Assembly (NCBI RefSeq): GCF_004136555.1
Contig: NZ_NOIT01000020.1
Location: forward strand, 1-64,000
Source: Kocuria carniphila
GTDB taxonomy: Bacteria > Actinomycetota > Actinomycetes > Actinomycetales > Micrococcaceae
Length of the DNA: 64,000 nt
Direction: 5' to 3'
Part shown: one piece after another, positions 54,486 through 62,487 of the stretch
Position numbering within the stretch: the first letter of the stretch is position 1
How the letters are laid out: each line of letters begins with the position of its first letter
Position numbers and translations under genes: made by a program
Notes under the pieces: model-generated
The model's database searches: none
What the model saw: the letters and a program-made list of their open reading frames with translations, nothing else
Told to the model about the DNA's origin: nothing

Positions 54486-55499
54486 CTAGATTGTGCCCCA
54501 CTCGGGGATCAGTTGGGCACCCACCACGGGCCCGGTGGTCGAAAAAGCGTGGCGATGCTCGCGGCGTAGGCCATTGACCAGGTTCTCCGCGGCCTCCGCA
54601 GATTCCGCGAGGAAACACACCGTGGGGCCCGAGCCGGAGACCCAACCCGCAAGGGCACCGAGGTCCACGCCGTGGTTGAGCAGTGTAGCCAACTCCGGCA
54701 GCAACTCCAGGGCGGGCGATTGAAGATCGTTGCGGACCCAAGTGGCCACACCTGGAGCATCGCCGATGGCGGCAGCACGTACGAGAGCGGGGTTCAGCGG
54801 GTCCGGTGCGCGTTGTGATCTGTGCGCCGTATGAACGCGGTGCGCGTGGTCCCACTGCCGGAACACCGCCGGAGTGGCCAGCCCTTGATCCTGGGGAACG
54901 AACACCAGATGCAGCTGATCATCGGTCTCGACGGTGCGGAGGTCATCGCCCTTGCCTCGGCCCTCGGCCAGGCCGCCCAGGATCATGAAAGGAACATCTG
55001 CGCCGAGAGTCGACCCGATGTTCATGAGCCTATGACGCCCGAGCCGCGGCTGATCGAGGTGCTTGGCGAGCAATGCATCCACGGCCACGAGTGCCGCCGC
55101 GGCATCAGCGGAACCGCCGCCCATGCCGCCGGCCACGGGTACCGCCTTGTCGATGCGTAACTCGATGCCCGGATTGTCGCCATGGGCCTCACTCACCGCG
55201 AGCGCGGCACGCACCGCAAGGTTCGAATCGTCCAGCGGGATGTCAGAAAGCCGCGCCGTACCGGACTGGATCATCTCCGCGTACTCACTGCCGGGTGCCG
55301 GGGACACCGTGACCATTACGCCGCTCCCCCGCCGGGCCACGTGCGTGTTGATCGACGCGGTCACGGTTTCGCGCACGTCCACGGCGATGAACAGGGTTTC
55401 CAGCGGGTGGTACCCGTCCGGTGTGGGGTCGCCAACGTGCAGCGCCAAGTTCGTTTTCGCGGGGGCCGATGCCGATGCCCGCAGTCCGGCGGGGCTCAT
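54486..55499 (-). CDS. ispE: 4-diphosphocytidyl-2-C-methyl-D-erythritol kinase
   Basis: A 337-residue GHMP kinase of the MEP isoprenoid pathway, which phosphorylates CDP-methylerythritol. [26 protein letters not shown] at the N-terminus, [21 protein letters not shown] as the ATP loop, and [14 protein letters not shown] near the C-terminus are the three GHMP motifs. The ATG at 55499 overlaps the ksgA stop (ATGA), so ksgA and ispE are translationally coupled, as in many actinobacteria. Isoprenoids made here feed undecaprenyl phosphate, the carrier used by the polysaccharide cluster. Confidence 0.95.
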   Translation of the reverse strand: MSPAGLRASASAPAKTNLALHVGDPTPDGYHPLETLFIAVDVRETVTASINTHVARRGSGVMVTVSPAPGSEYAEMIQSGTARLSDIPLDDSNLAVRAALAVSEAHGDNPGIELRIDKAVPVAGGMGGGSADAAAALVAVDALLAKHLDQPRLGRHRLMNIGSTLGADVPFMILGGLAEGRGKGDDLRTVETDDQLHLVFVPQDQGLATPAVFRQWDHAHRVHTAHRSQRAPDPLNPALVRAAAIGDAPGVATWVRNDLQSPALELLPELATLLNHGVDLGALAGWVSGSGPTVCFLAESAEAAENLVNGLRREHRHAFSTTGPVVGAQLIPEWGTI

Positions 55500-56488
55500 G
55501 CGGGGTTCTCCGTGGTCGGTTCGGGCTGCGTCTCAGGCGTGGCGGGAGTTTTCCGTTCGTGATCCGGTTGCGCTGCTGCCTGTGTTTGTGTCTTTGTCTG
55601 TGCCTGTGCCTGTGCCTGTGCGATCGTCGCCGCGGCCTGGGCGATGCGCGCGAAAGCTTTGACGTCCAGTTTCTCGCCGCGCTCACTCGGGTTGATTCCG
55701 GCGTTACGCAGGATCTCTTCCGCCCTCGCACCGGATCCGGCCCAGCCGCTCAGCGCCGCACGCAGGGTTTTGCGCCGCTGAGCGAAAGCGGCATCGATTA
55801 CGGCGAAGACTTCCTTGCGCAGCGACTCGTCCGCCGGCGGGTCACGTCGTTCGAAGCGCACCAGCCCCGACGCGATCTTGGGCGCCGGCCAGAACACGTT
55901 CTTACCGATCACACCGGCCTTGGACACCGCCGCGTACCAATTCGCTTTCACCGAAGGCACTCCGTAAACCCGCGATCCCGGTCCAGCGGCCAGTCGATCC
56001 GCGACCTCGTCCTGCACCATGACCAGTCCGTGGCGCACGGTGGGGAACATTTCCAAGATGTGCAGCAGCACCGGCACGGCCACGTTGTACGGCAGGTTGG
56101 CCACGAGCGCCGTGGGCGGGGTGTCGCCGGGCAGGGCGGTGACGCGGGCGGCGTCGTCGAGCACCATGTTGAGGCGCGAGGCGGCCTCGGGATAGAAACG
56201 CTCGACCGTCTCCGGGAGCTGGGCCGCGAGCGGCGGGTCGATTTCCACGGCCGTCACCGCCGACGACGCCGCCAGCAGACCCAGCGTCAACGACCCCAGT
56301 CCCGGCCCCACCTCCAGGACATGATCGTCCGAGGTGAGGTGCGCCGTAGCCACGATCCGCCGAATGGTATTGGGGTCGATCACGAAGTTCTGACCGAGCG
56401 TCTTGGTGGGGCGAATCCCCGCACGCTCGGCCAGTTCTCGAATTTCTGCGGGGCCCAGGAGCGGGCCGTCAAGGCTCTGGTCGGTCAC
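55496..56488 (-). CDS. rsmA: 16S rRNA (A1518/A1519) dimethyltransferase KsgA/RsmA
   Basis: A 330-residue rRNA adenine dimethyltransferase. [15 protein letters not shown] precedes the SAM-binding [16 protein letters not shown], and the catalytic [15 protein letters not shown] is followed by the usual C-terminal domain. It dimethylates two adjacent adenines in helix 45 of 16S rRNA. The last 45 or so residues are an unusual low-complexity Gln/Ala/Thr/Pro tail ([14 protein letters not shown] and on) encoded by a hexanucleotide repeat; the enzyme core is complete without it. The GTG at 56488 is supported by a TAGGAT box 6 nt upstream. Confidence 0.95.
   Translation of the reverse strand: MTDQSLDGPLLGPAEIRELAERAGIRPTKTLGQNFVIDPNTIRRIVATAHLTSDDHVLEVGPGLGSLTLGLLAASSAVTAVEIDPPLAAQLPETVERFYPEAASRLNMVLDDAARVTALPGDTPPTALVANLPYNVAVPVLLHILEMFPTVRHGLVMVQDEVADRLAAGPGSRVYGVPSVKANWYAAVSKAGVIGKNVFWPAPKIASGLVRFERRDPPADESLRKEVFAVIDAAFAQRRKTLRAALSGWAGSGARAEEILRNAGINPSERGEKLDVKAFARIAQAAATIAQAQAQAQTKTQTQAAAQPDHERKTPATPETQPEPTTENPA
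55580..55621. repeat. Hexanucleotide repeat inside ksgA
   Basis: TGTGCC units (three clean copies plus degenerate TGTGTT and TTTGTC forms), read on the other strand as Ala-Gln and Thr-Gln codons. It is the same hexamer as at 22338-22360. Unit length is a multiple of three, so slippage would change tail length but not frame. Confidence 0.85.
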
Positions 56489-56494
56489 CGGTTC

Positions 56495-56500
56495 ATCCTA
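56495..56500 (-). promoter_or_regulatory. -10 box of ksgA, leaderless
   Basis: On the minus strand TAGGAT lies 6 nt before the GTG at 56488, with no ribosome site. Confidence 0.55.
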
Positions 56501-56564
56501 CGTTGAATGGGTGGTCGGGTTGTGGGTGGTGGGGTGCCCCGGCGGGCAACGACGTGTAGAGAGT

Positions 56565-56763
56565 GACATCTCGGGGAGCGACATTTGAGGCACAAGTTCG
56601 CGGGATGTTCCGCAGCCGTGAACATCTGGGGAAGAGGTTCGTAGCGATTCTGGGGCCGATACACCCATGGCAGAGGATCGTCGTAAAACCGCGGGTATCT
56701 TCGTGATCTTCGACCTCAGATGTTCGTGTCCTCCGCGCGCTGCGCTACTTTTCCGGAGATGTC
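56565..56763. repeat. Phased divergent repeat element, copy C
   Basis: Reverse-oriented motifs have ACAT at 56566, 56581 and 56622, plus a degenerate one ending at 56680. The central module follows (56671-56725), then forward motifs with ATGT at 56720 and 56759. Spacings are 15, 41, about 39 and 39 bp. The reverse copies include forms such as ACATCTCGGGGAGCG and ACATCTGGGGAAGAGG, linking it to both the A and B arrays. Confidence 0.8.
56671..56725 (+). repeat. Central module of repeat element C (55 bp)
   Basis: Same length and block order as the other three modules: CAGAG, TCGT, AAAA near base 15, GTATC near base 25, GATC, then CGACC-CAGATGT at the right edge. Confidence 0.8.
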
Positions 56764-56816
56764 AGCAGCACTCACGGATAAATATCGTTGGTTGGTCATT
56801 GGAGCTGGGGAGCTGA

Positions 56817-56900
56817 GGCTTGCCCCTCGGGGCTTGGTCGTTGGGGCTGTTGAGCTGGGGCTTGGCTCTCGGGGCTTGGTCGTTGGGGCTGTTGAGCTGG
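56817..56900. repeat. 42-bp tandem duplication upstream of the nuclease-like gene
   Basis: Two head-to-tail copies (56817-56858 and 56859-56900), differing only at a few bases near the left end of the unit. Both contain CTCGGGGCTTGG and TTGAGCTGG. A partial older copy is visible just upstream. Confidence 0.85.
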
Positions 56901-56980
56901 ACGTGTCGAGTCCGGTCCGTTCAGGCCCCACTCGGGCGGTCGGAACCTGTGGAAAACACCTATCGTCGTGGCTCACTCCG

Positions 56981-56986
56981 TAGATT
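56981..56986 (+). promoter_or_regulatory. -10 box of the nuclease-like gene, leaderless
   Basis: TAGATT lies 6 nt before the ATG at 56993. No ribosome site is present. Confidence 0.5.
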
Positions 56987-56992
56987 CTGGTC

Positions 56993-58060
56993 ATGCCCGA
57001 TTCCACTCCCTCAAACCGCTCTGATGTAACCACCTTGTATCGCGGACCTCGGCCGCTCGTGGCGGAAACGGCCCGGTGGTCTAATCGCACGGAACGATTA
57101 CACCGAGATCCGGAGATGCACCAACTCGCCTACGGTCACTGGTTCCGAGCAGACGCGCCGGTCAGTCACCTACAGCGGACCGTGCTGTTACAAAGGCATT
57201 TGGGTACGCCGAGTTCTACCGTCCGAATCACCGGTACAACCGCACTCAAGTTGTTGAAACTGCCCGACGGGGACCATTACCCCTGGGCCAACCGGATCTT
57301 TGCTCATCCCGAACCACTTCGCGGTGGTGAACTTCGCCGCCATCAGAAACACCTTCACCAATTGTCGTGGAACGGTGGTCGGAGGCGCACTTCCCTGCCT
57401 GACGTGAAGTTGACCAAGTCTTACAGTCTTGGTTCGTATCAGGGCCCGTGGGATTCGGTCATTGTTCATCCGGTCGAGGCGCTGGTGGTCGCGGCGCCCA
57501 TGATGGATCGATGGTCCATCACGGCTGCTCTCGATGCGATGCTCTGCATCGACCGACTGAAGCCCCTTGGAACTTCTGAGCCGGATGTTTTCACGGTCGA
57601 ATCCATCCGAGAGGCTTTGGAGTTACTACCGCCTGCATCTCGTGCCGTCAGAGAGGTTCATCGAGCTCTGGCTGATATCCAGTTCCCCACGTGGTCTGCC
57701 ATGGAAACACTGACACGAATGCTGGTACTGGCCTGCGGAATGCCGCGGCCGATCATGAACTTCCGGGTGGAGACGCCCAGGGGTCATAGCATCCTGGATT
57801 CCGCCTGGCCCGAGCACATGACCGCGGTTGAGTTCAACGGCCGCGATCACAGCCAGGATCATGCGAGCTATAAAGACGAGATGTACCGGAACGAGGTGCT
57901 TCGGGGTCTGGGATGGAAGCTAAGAATCGTGTCCTTCGACGACCTGCGCAAAATGGATCGACTGGCGGAGTGGCTGACGTGGCTCGGCGGACATCTCGGC
58001 GTCGAGCCCGATCTGAGTCGAGTGACCGATACACGACTTGAACACTCTGAGCCCTGGTGA
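56993..58060 (+). CDS. Hypothetical protein with C-terminal DUF559/Vsr-like nuclease domain
   Basis: A 355-residue protein. The N-terminal two thirds resemble the AbiEi-like/winged-helix type region often found in actinobacterial proteins of this layout, but the match is weak. The C-terminal 110 residues look like a DUF559/Vsr-type restriction-endonuclease fold: HSILDSAWPEHMTAVEFNGRDH gives a candidate catalytic D-x-E set, and YRNEVLRGLGWKLRIVSFDDL is the usual closing strand-helix. Base composition is lower in GC than its neighbours, with more A/T-ending codons, which suggests acquisition. It stands alone between phased repeat clusters C and B, in the ksgA-tatD gap. Function unknown. Confidence 0.7.
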   Translation: MPDSTPSNRSDVTTLYRGPRPLVAETARWSNRTERLHRDPEMHQLAYGHWFRADAPVSHLQRTVLLQRHLGTPSSTVRITGTTALKLLKLPDGDHYPWANRIFAHPEPLRGGELRRHQKHLHQLSWNGGRRRTSLPDVKLTKSYSLGSYQGPWDSVIVHPVEALVVAAPMMDRWSITAALDAMLCIDRLKPLGTSEPDVFTVESIREALELLPPASRAVREVHRALADIQFPTWSAMETLTRMLVLACGMPRPIMNFRVETPRGHSILDSAWPEHMTAVEFNGRDHSQDHASYKDEMYRNEVLRGLGWKLRIVSFDDLRKMDRLAEWLTWLGGHLGVEPDLSRVTDTRLEHSEPW

Positions 58061-58150
58061 TCGCAGCTAACCCAGTATTCACCTGATTCCTGTACTCGGG
58101 GTGGCCGGCTCCCGGTATTCAGAAGGCCGCCTATACGGAATTGACCGGAA

Positions 58151-58590
58151 GACGTGAACATTTCTGGCAGAGGTTCGTCGATCGGAGGGGGCCAGATACA
58201 TCTAGGGCAGAGGGTCGCAGCAAAAGGCCTAGTATCTCCACGATCCTCAACCACGCATGTCAGAGACCCCGATATCACTACGAACCTCTGCCCAGAATGT
58301 CCTCCGCCGGCGGCCCCAGGGCGAACCGCTCCCCCAGATGTCGTCGGACCGCGACCCCGGCGTGAACCGCTACCCCAGATGTCACGTGGCGACCCACACC
58401 ACGCAAGTAAGCGCGAACCGCTCCCCGAGATGTCACGAGGCAACTCACACAACGCGAGTCAGCGCGAACAGTAACCCCAGATGTCATGAGGCGACCCGCA
58501 CCACGCGAGTAAGCGCAAACCGCTCCCCGAGATGTCACGAGGCAAGTCACACAACGCGAGTCAGTGCGAACAGTAACCTCAGATGTCATT
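58151..58590. repeat. Phased divergent repeat element, copy B1
   Basis: Two reverse motifs (ACAT at 58158 and 58198, 40 bp apart), the central module (58208-58262), then forward motifs with ATGT at 58257, 58297, 58338, 58379, 58430, 58481, 58532 and 58583. The first three forward intervals are 40, 41 and 41 bp; the last four are each exactly 51 bp. The forward motif is close to GCGAACCGCTCCCCAGATGT. The 51-bp units alternate between two types, making a 102-bp pair. Confidence 0.92.
58208..58262 (+). repeat. Central module of repeat element B1 (55 bp)
   Basis: It starts CAGAGGGTCG and continues with AAAAGGCCTAGTATC and CGATCCTC, then the first forward motif. It differs from B2 at only a handful of positions. 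Confidence 0.85.
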
Positions 58591-58620
58591 CGCCCCGCCC
58601 CTGCGGAATCAGGATGCCCA

Positions 58621-58940
58621 GACGTGAACATTTCTGACAGAGGTTCGTCGATCGGAGGGGGCCAGACACATCTAGGGCAGAGGGTCGTAGCAAAAGGCCT
58701 AGTATCACCACGATCCTCGACCACAGATGTCATCGACCCCGGAATCACTACGAACCTCTGCCCAGAATGTCCTCCGCCCACGTCCCCAGCGCGAACCGCT
58801 CCCCAAAATGTCCGCAGCCCACGACCCCAGCGCGAACCGCTACCCCAGATGTCGTCGGACTACGACCCCGGCGTAAACCGCTCCCCAAAATGTCCGCAGC
58901 CCACGATCTCAGCGCGAACCGCTGCCTCAGATGTCAGCCG
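58621..58940. repeat. Phased divergent repeat element, copy B2
   Basis: It begins 470 bp after B1 with the same 158-bp sequence (58621-58778 against 58151-58308, about 90% identical by eye). The forward motifs have ATGT at 58727, 58767, 58808, 58849, 58890 and 58931, spaced 40, 41, 41, 41 and 41 bp; there are no 51-bp units. It ends about 25 bp before the tatD stop. Confidence 0.92.
58678..58732 (+). repeat. Central module of repeat element B2 (55 bp)
   Basis: Aligns without gaps to the modules at 58208, 56671 and 8746; all four have the same orientation on the + strand. Confidence 0.85.
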
Positions 58941-58964
58941 CCACCGAAATCCAGGACGGGGCCC

Positions 58965-59966
58965 TTAAAACTGCCCGTACACCTTCTCGGAGTTGGCCCA
59001 GATCTGCTGGCACAGCTCCTCGAGGTCAGCGGAAAGGATCTCGGCCATGCCGCGCACCGTGTAGTTCACCATGTAGGGGGCGTTGGGTCGGCCGCGGAAC
59101 GGGTGCGGGGTGAGGAACGGAGCATCCGTCTCGGTCAGAATCAGCGAACGGTCGGCTTCGAGCAGCGCAGCTTTCAAGGACTTCGCGTTCTTGAACGTCA
59201 CCGTCCCCGCGAAGGACATGTACCAGCCGTTCTCATTGCAGATCCGCGCCAACTCGGGATCGCCGGAGAAGCAGTGGAACACAGTGCGCTCCGGGGCCCC
59301 GACCTCGCGGAGAACGCGCACCACATCGTCGTGAGCCTCGCGGTCGTGGATCTGCATAGCCAGGTCGTGCTTCTTGGCGAACTCGATGTGCGCTTTGAAG
59401 GACTCCTCCTGCGCCGCGTAACCGTCTTCGGAAGTATGCACGTGGTCCAAGCCGGTCTCACCTATGCATCGCACGCGGTCCTCCGAAGCCAGCGCCTCGA
59501 TCTCCGCCAACGCATCAGCCAAAGAACCGGCGGCAGCCAGTGACGGCGCCTCGTTCGGATGCAGTGCAACCGCTGCCAGCACCCCCGGCACGGACTGCGC
59601 TGCGGAGACGGCGAACCGTGAGGACTCCACGTCGCACCCAGCCTGCACGACACCACGCACGGAGGCAGCCTGAGCGACATCCATCGCGTCCATCACCGAC
59701 ACCCGAACCAACCCGTCCTGCATGTCCAGGTGGGTGTGGTTGTCCACGACCGGGTGCGGCAGTGGCTCGGGAAGCGCGGGGAATTCGACGTTGCGGCGTC
59801 GGCCCTCTCGGTCGGTGAGCGCGCGGCGTTCGGTTCCTTCGCCGCTCTCCACCGAATCCGACAATTGATACCACTCGGGCGAATAGGCCGCGGGAGTGGT
59901 TCCGGGTTCGGGCTGGGGGCGCTGGTGGGTGTCCCACAACGTGGTGGCAATAGGCGTTTCGATCAC
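58965..59966 (-). CDS. tatD: TatD-family metal-dependent hydrolase/DNase
   Basis: A 333-residue TatD protein with a TIM-barrel metallohydrolase fold. An N-terminal extension of about 70 residues precedes VVDNHTHLDM (the first metal ligands). Further ligands are in CIGETGLDH, HDREAHDDV, FHCFSGD and LTETDAPFL. Such enzymes act as 3'-5' DNases or quality-control nucleases. The GTG at 59966 is chosen because TATCGT lies 6 nt upstream; the frame opens further to 60050 without support. It is followed on its strand by the repeat cluster, the nuclease-like gene on the other strand, and then ksgA. Confidence 0.92.
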   Translation of the reverse strand: MIETPIATTLWDTHQRPQPEPGTTPAAYSPEWYQLSDSVESGEGTERRALTDREGRRRNVEFPALPEPLPHPVVDNHTHLDMQDGLVRVSVMDAMDVAQAASVRGVVQAGCDVESSRFAVSAAQSVPGVLAAVALHPNEAPSLAAAGSLADALAEIEALASEDRVRCIGETGLDHVHTSEDGYAAQEESFKAHIEFAKKHDLAMQIHDREAHDDVVRVLREVGAPERTVFHCFSGDPELARICNENGWYMSFAGTVTFKNAKSLKAALLEADRSLILTETDAPFLTPHPFRGRPNAPYMVNYTVRGMAEILSADLEELCQQIWANSEKVYGQF

Positions 59967-59972
59967 CCACCC

Positions 59973-59978
59973 ACGATA
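59973..59978 (-). promoter_or_regulatory. -10 box of tatD, leaderless
   Basis: On the minus strand TATCGT lies 6 nt before the GTG at 59966, with no ribosome site. Confidence 0.55.
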
Positions 59979-60115
59979 CGCCGGGCGCACGGGTCGAGGC
60001 ACGCCCGTGGAGGCACGCCCAGGGAGGCTCGCCCGCTCAACATGGCCCATAGCGCGTTTCTATGCGAGAGAATAAGAACCAAACCACACAGCGATTTCTC
60101 ACGAGACGAGGAACC

Positions 60116-61066
60116 ATGGAGCAGTTCTCCACGTACACCCAAGCCATCCTGGACCGCATGAATTCGGTGATCGACGGCAAGCCGACCGAGACCCGCACCG
60201 CACTCACGGTTCTGTTGGCGGGAGGTCACTTGCTCGTGGAGGACGTTCCCGGCGTGGGCAAGACCATGTTGGCCCGCACACTGGCCGGCGCGATCGGTGG
60301 CACGGTGAGCCGTATCCAGTTCACCCCGGACCTGCTGCCCACCGACATCACCGGTGTATCCGTCTACGATCAGGTGCGCCGCGAATTCGAGTTCAAGCCG
60401 GGCCCGGTGTTCGCCAACCTGGTGATCGGTGACGAGATCAACCGCGCCTCCGCCAAGACCCAGTCGGCGCTACTGGAGGCCATGGCCGAATCGCAGGTCA
60501 CCGCGGACGGCACCACCTACCAACTGTCCACCCCGTTCATGGTGGTGGCCACGCAGAACCCGGTCGAGATGGACGGCACGTTCCCGCTCCCCGAGGCCCA
60601 GCGCGACCGCTTCACCGCCCGCATTTCCATGGGATACCCGGATGCGGATGCGGAGGTGCACATGCTCGCCGGTCACGGCTCGGGCTCCCCGCTCAAGGAT
60701 CTGCAGCCGGTCGTGGACATCAATCAGGCCACCCAGCTGGTCGAGTACGTCCGCTCGCTGCACGTGTCCACCGCGGTTCGCCGCTACATCGTGTCCCTGT
60801 GTCAGGCCACGCGTAACCACCCGCACCTTCGCCTGGGCGCCAGTCCCCGCGCCGCACTCCAGATGCAAGCGGCCGCTCGCGCCGAGGCCGCCCTGGCCGG
60901 CCGCAATCACGTGCTTCCGGACGACGTCAAAGCCATTGCCGTCCCCGTGCTCGCCCACCGCCTCCTGCTCGAGCGCCGCTCCGGCACCGACAGCTCCCAG
61001 GACGTGGTGCGCACCATTCTCGACGACGTTCGTGTGCCCACCGAAGACGGCTCCGGATCTCGATGA
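60116..61066 (+). CDS. MoxR-family AAA+ ATPase
   Basis: A 316-residue AAA+ ATPase of the MoxR group. LLVEDVPGVGKTMLARTLA is Walker A, VIGDEINRASAKTQSALLEAM Walker B and sensor region, and VATQNPVEMDGTFPLPEAQRDRF includes sensor 1 and the arginine finger area. MoxR proteins act as chaperones that help mature partner complexes, usually with a DUF58/von Willebrand-type protein. The ATG at 60116 has GAGGAA upstream; a frame from 60062 is rejected. It starts a coupled three-gene operon with DUF58 and transglutaminase genes. Confidence 0.93.
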   Translation: MEQFSTYTQAILDRMNSVIDGKPTETRTALTVLLAGGHLLVEDVPGVGKTMLARTLAGAIGGTVSRIQFTPDLLPTDITGVSVYDQVRREFEFKPGPVFANLVIGDEINRASAKTQSALLEAMAESQVTADGTTYQLSTPFMVVATQNPVEMDGTFPLPEAQRDRFTARISMGYPDADAEVHMLAGHGSGSPLKDLQPVVDINQATQLVEYVRSLHVSTAVRRYIVSLCQATRNHPHLRLGASPRAALQMQAAARAEAALAGRNHVLPDDVKAIAVPVLAHRLLLERRSGTDSSQDVVRTILDDVRVPTEDGSGSR

Positions 61067-62487
61067 CTAAGACCGCCCCGACTGCCGAGGCGCGGGTCGA
61101 TTCCCGCGCCAAGTTCACGGTGCGCGGCTGGTGTTTCCTGGTCGCGGCCGTCGTGTGCCTGGCCGCCGCCACGTGGCTGGGCCGCAAGGACGTGCTCGCG
61201 CTGTCCTTGTTCCTGGGCATGCTCCCGTTGTTCTCCTCGCTCGCAATGTGGCTGATCAAACCTCGCGTGTTACTCAAACGGTCCGTGGATCCGGCGCTGG
61301 TCACGGTTGGCGACGCCGCCTCGGTCGCCTTGCGTGTGCGGCGTCGTTCGCAGTTCGGTTCCCGACGCCGCTCGGAGACTTCCGGCTCGACCACTCATGA
61401 TCGCGCTGCGGTCGAAGTCCACGAGAGGGTGGACCCGCAGCTGGGCAAGAACCAGGATTTCTCGGTGCCTGTCTCCGGCGTGCCCGTGGAGTACACGGTG
61501 CGCCCGCGGCGTCGTGGAATGTATGAACTGGGCCCGGCGACCGTGCGCGTTCAGGACCCGTTCGGCGTGGTGACCGAGCTGTTGGACGTGGCCGAGCGCA
61601 CCACCCTGCAGGTCGCCCCGGATGCCGAAGACCTCACCGAGCTGGGTGCGTCCCGGGTCCGTGAAACCGGCGGTGATCCGTCGCGGAGGGCCATGCCGCA
61701 GCCCGGTCCCGACAACGTGACCACTCGTGAGTACCGCCACGGTGACCCGATGCGACGGGTGCACTGGGCGGCGTCGGCGAAGCACGGCGAACTCATGGTG
61801 CGCCAGGAAGATCCGCGCAGCACTCGGAAGGCCGTGCTCGTGCTGGACATGGCCCAGGAGCACTGGCCCGGCGAGCGTGTGTGGGCGGGCATTCTGCCGT
61901 CCACCGAGGAGTTCGAGTGGGGTGTGCGCGCCACAGCGTCCGCTCTGGACCACCTGACGCGCCGCGAGACCGTGGTCTTCGCCCTGGACGACCAGGGACG
62001 CGCGCTGCCGCACGGCGACTTGGAGGGCACTGATCAGCGGGACACGTCCGTCACGGACAACACGGCCCTTGAGGTGGTGCACGGTTTGGCGCAGGCCGCG
62101 TTGGTGTCCCGCCCCGAACCGGACGCCGCAACTGATCCGCTGACCGCCCGCTTCGACCGTGAAGCGTTGACCCACCCGCTGCTGCTCATCACCGGCAAAC
62201 TGTCCGCGGAGGCCGCGCGCCGCTACGTGACCGCCGCGAAGGGCAATGTCGCGGGTTCGGTGATCATGGTGCTTGACCCTCCCCTGGCCCGCCCCGAGAG
62301 CGCGGACATTCTGGAGACCTCCGGCTGGTCCGTGGTGCTCGTGACGCGCTGGACGGACATCGACGCCGCCTGGACCTCCATCTTGGACGGCGCCACCCTC
62401 CTGGATCCGCCGCCCGCACCGCCCGGGGTCGAACAGTTGAACATGGATCACGTGATGGGGCACTTCCGATCGAGGACTACCGCATGA
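61063..62487 (+). CDS. DUF58 domain protein
   Basis: A 474-residue membrane-anchored DUF58 protein. Two hydrophobic helices lie near residues 22-40 and 44-66, followed by a beta-rich domain. The DUF58 signature YRHGDPMRRVHWAASAKHGELMVRQED is near residue 225, followed by a von Willebrand A-like segment (KAVLVLDMAQE). It is the usual partner of MoxR ATPases. Its exact job is unknown; with the next gene it forms a conserved set thought to act at the cell envelope. The ATG at 61063 overlaps the moxR stop (ATGA). Confidence 0.92.
   Translation: MTKTAPTAEARVDSRAKFTVRGWCFLVAAVVCLAAATWLGRKDVLALSLFLGMLPLFSSLAMWLIKPRVLLKRSVDPALVTVGDAASVALRVRRRSQFGSRRRSETSGSTTHDRAAVEVHERVDPQLGKNQDFSVPVSGVPVEYTVRPRRRGMYELGPATVRVQDPFGVVTELLDVAERTTLQVAPDAEDLTELGASRVRETGGDPSRRAMPQPGPDNVTTREYRHGDPMRRVHWAASAKHGELMVRQEDPRSTRKAVLVLDMAQEHWPGERVWAGILPSTEEFEWGVRATASALDHLTRRETVVFALDDQGRALPHGDLEGTDQRDTSVTDNTALEVVHGLAQAALVSRPEPDAATDPLTARFDREALTHPLLLITGKLSAEAARRYVTAAKGNVAGSVIMVLDPPLARPESADILETSGWSVVLVTRWTDIDAAWTSILDGATLLDPPPAPPGVEQLNMDHVMGHFRSRTTA

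Larger units (their letters stand above)
56489..56980. other. Repeat-filled interval upstream of the nuclease-like gene
   Basis: About 490 bp without a supportable gene. It contains the ksgA leaderless promoter, phased repeat element C and a 42-bp tandem duplication. In many actinobacteria an rpf gene lies between tatD and ksgA; none is visible here. Confidence 0.7.
58061..58964. other. Non-coding repeat-filled interval between the nuclease-like gene and tatD
   Basis: About 900 bp, nearly all of it the B repeat cluster (58151-58940). The open frames here on both strands are by-products of the repeats; none has a ribosome site or family motif. Confidence 0.8.

Noticed and set aside
55580-55621. 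Frameshift or assembly error in ksgA because of the odd tail
   Set aside because: The repeat keeps frame, the tail continues to a stop that overlaps the ispE start as ATGA, and the enzyme core is intact, so the extension looks genuine.
56720-56983. 87-codon open frame upstream of the nuclease-like gene
   Set aside because: It is built from the 42-bp duplication and element C motifs, has no ribosome site, and shows no family motif.
58154-58781. Proteins encoded by the long open frames across cluster B
   Set aside because: The frames arise from 41- and 51-bp repeats on both strands, have no ribosome site and give repetitive peptides without family motifs. A 41-bp unit also shifts frame at each copy.
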